Assembly (NCBI GenBank): GCA_012517755.1
Contig: JAAYUH010000229.1
Location: 1-6,971, forward strand
Origin: a bacterium
GTDB lineage: Bacteria > Caldisericota > Caldisericia > B22-G15
Direction: 5' to 3'
Length of the DNA stretch: 6,971 nt
Shown here: one piece after another, positions 5,760-6,971 of the stretch
How positions within the stretch are numbered: the first letter of the stretch is position 1
Layout of the letters: the number at the start of each line of letters is the position of its first letter
Notes under the pieces: generated by a model
Seen by the model: the letters and a program-made list of their open reading frames with translations, nothing else
The model's database searches: none
Told to the model about the DNA's origin: nothing
Translations under genes and position numbers: made by a program

Positions 5760-6511
5760 AAAATATAATATAAGATAGGAATTGTAAAAATAAAAGAATC
5801 AATTCTATCAAAAACACCACCATGACCAATTATTATTTTCCCTATATCCTTAACACCAAAATATCTCTTTATCAATGATTCGAATGTATCACTTAAAAAA
5901 GAAAGTATGGTAATTGATATTGAAAAAAGGATGGTAAAGCTTAAAGGGAAAAATTTAAAAATTGAATTTATAATAATAAGAAATATTGTAATTATGATTA
6001 AACTGCCGATCAATCCTTCATAGGATTTGTTTGGGGAAATCTTTGGTAGAATTTTATGTTTTCCAAAATTTTTACCAACAAAATAGGCAGATATATCTAT
6101 TATCCATATTGAAACTATCACAAGAATTGCATACTTAAAACCCTTTTCAACTCTTATATCATAAAAATAGGAAAGTGGTATTGAAGAGATAATTAAAAAA
6201 ATTGAATATAAACATATATTTGATAAAAAATTTTTTGTGTCATCTTTTCTAATTAAAAAAATTAAATATGAATATAATATGAATACTATAATTGACAGAG
6301 TTTTATCGATAAAAAAAGGAAGAATGGTTAAGGGAATAAAAAGATAGTAATCTTTGTTATTTGATGCTTTTAATAATTCATAGATTGATAAAATTGATAA
6401 AATTATTAAAAAAATCTTAAAATATAAACCTCCAAGATATATAAAAAGTAAAAAAGGTATCCCAAAATAGAGAGCCCCAATAATTCTATTTTTCAGTTCA
6501 GATTGAGCCAA
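5756..6511 (-). CDS. cdsA: Phosphatidate cytidylyltransferase (CDP-diglyceride synthase)
   Basis: Integral membrane enzyme that makes CDP-diacylglycerol from CTP and phosphatidic acid, the branch point for phosphatidylglycerol and other phospholipids. The 251-residue protein has multiple hydrophobic helices throughout. It has the C-terminal family signature: S212-x-x-K215-R216, K221-D222-x-G, H230-G-G and D235-R-I-D238, with WIIDISAYFVGK (136-147) and ISPNKSYEG (158-166) ahead of it. The usual PGHGG reads IGHGG (228-232), one departure from the signature pattern. The start is taken as TTG at 6509-6511, just ahead of SELKNRII, which fits the family N-terminus. No ATG exists upstream before an in-frame stop. 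It overlaps uppS by 14 bp, the commonest partner of cdsA, and dxr by 4 bp. It is somewhat shorter than E. coli CdsA (285). Confidence 0.95.
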   Translation of the reverse strand: MAQSELKNRIIGALYFGIPFLLFIYLGGLYFKIFLIILSILSIYELLKASNNKDYYLFIPLTILPFFIDKTLSIIVFILYSYLIFLIRKDDTKNFLSNICLYSIFLIISSIPLSYFYDIRVEKGFKYAILVIVSIWIIDISAYFVGKNFGKHKILPKISPNKSYEGLIGSLIIITIFLIIINSIFKFFPLSFTILFSISITILSFLSDTFESLIKRYFGVKDIGKIIIGHGGVFDRIDSFIFTIPILYYIL

Positions 6512-6971
6512 ATTTTCTTTTTCTCCTTGAGTAAGTTTTTATTGCCTCTTCAAAATCATTTTCATCAAAATCCGGCCATAATTTTTCAGTGAAATAGAGT
6601 TCTGTGTATGAAATCTGATAGAGAAAAAAATTTGAAATCCTCATCTCACCAGAAGTTCTTATCAATAAATCAGGATCTTTGAATGGATATGTTAAAAGAT
6701 ATTTACTGAAACCCTCTTCATCAATTTTTTGAATTCCCTTTTCAATTATTTTATTTACTGCTTGAATAATATCATATTTTCCACCATAATTAAGTGCAAT
6801 TAAAAGGTTCATTTTCTCATTATTTTTTGATTTTTCTTCTGACCTATCAATTCTCTGTAGAACAAAATCAGGAAGCTCATCTCTTCTTGATAAAAATTTA
6901 ATTTTTATCCCCTTTTCTATCAGTTCATCAAACTCTTTATCTATTGTTTCTTTAAAAAGATTCATTAAAAA
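6498..6971 (-). CDS. uppS: Isoprenyl (undecaprenyl diphosphate) synthase, N-terminus off the right edge
   Basis: A cis-prenyltransferase that adds isopentenyl units to farnesyl diphosphate, giving the C55 lipid carrier for peptidoglycan and other wall polymers. The reading frame is open to the window edge. The Met at 6963-6965 is internal: the preceding codons read Phe-Leu, giving FLMNLF, which matches the mid-protein LM.LF region of the family. About 85-90 residues, including the MDGNGRWA catalytic segment, are therefore missing. Counting from that Met, the visible part holds ALNYGGKYD (57-65), DPDLLIRTSGEMRISNF (97-113) with the diphosphate-binding R103 and R109 and S111, YTELYF (120-125) with E122, LWPDF (129-133) and the closing YSRRKRKFG. 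It ends in TGA, overlapping cdsA by 14 bp. Lys replaces the usual Arg in YGGR. Identity is secure; only the chain length of the product is inferred. Confidence 0.95.
   Translation of the reverse strand, partial: FLMNLFKETIDKEFDELIEKGIKIKFLSRRDELPDFVLQRIDRSEEKSKNNEKMNLLIALNYGGKYDIIQAVNKIIEKGIQKIDEEGFSKYLLTYPFKDPDLLIRTSGEMRISNFFLYQISYTELYFTEKLWPDFDENDFEEAIKTYSRRKRKFGSI
6523..6528 (-). promoter_or_regulatory. Likely ribosome binding site for cdsA
   Basis: AAGGAG on the minus strand lies 11 bases before TTG 6509-6511. The spacing is somewhat long but it is the only purine-rich core near the cdsA start. It sits within the last codons of uppS. The start itself is therefore slightly less certain than for the neighbouring genes. 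Confidence 0.5.

Noticed and set aside
6963..6965. Start of uppS at the Met near the right edge.
   Set aside because: The frame continues to the window end and the preceding Phe-Leu codons fit the family's internal LM.LF region, while the MDGNGRWA segment is missing, so this Met is internal.

Overview
This is a low-GC window (roughly 28-30% G+C by eye) carrying eight genes, all on the minus strand and read from high to low coordinates. It is bacterial: a bacterial-type prolyl-tRNA synthetase with an editing insertion, two enzymes of the MEP (non-mevalonate) isoprenoid pathway, CdsA and an RseP-type site-2 protease. The AT-rich, Lys/Ile/Glu-rich coding and the use of AGA for Arg fit an anaerobic, possibly thermophilic lineage (Bacillota, Thermotogota, Dictyoglomota, Caldisericota or Atribacterota-like). 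The sequence alone does not settle which.

Layout in transcription order: uppS (N-terminus cut by the right edge, 6498-6971), cdsA (5756-6511), dxr/ispC (4617-5759), rseP (3619-4626), ispG/gcpE (2576-3631), proS (892-2589, start revised to an internal ATG), a small GT2-family glycosyltransferase (258-902), and a TM1459-like small cupin cut by the left edge (1-208). The first six genes follow the uppS-cdsA-dxr-rseP-ispG-proS order known from many bacteria. The last two replace the polC gene that often follows proS in Bacillota.

Every junction from uppS to the glycosyltransferase overlaps by 4-14 bp, so this looks like one tightly coupled operon. Its promoter should lie beyond the right edge; I see no internal promoter or terminator. 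The only non-overlapping junction is the 49-bp gap between the glycosyltransferase and the cupin. That gap is largely filled by a motif (minus strand ...GGGTCAGGTCTTGCAATAACACA...) that I recall as a short dispersed element seen in many unrelated bacterial genomes. It also shares a perfect 10-bp inverted repeat with the end of the glycosyltransferase gene.

Functionally, Dxr (second MEP step) and IspG (penultimate step) supply isoprenoid precursors. UppS condenses these into undecaprenyl diphosphate for cell-wall synthesis. CdsA makes CDP-diacylglycerol for phospholipids, RseP performs intramembrane proteolysis, and ProS charges tRNA-Pro. The core is ordinary housekeeping; the points worth a second look are the intergenic element, some active-site variants and the unusual starts.
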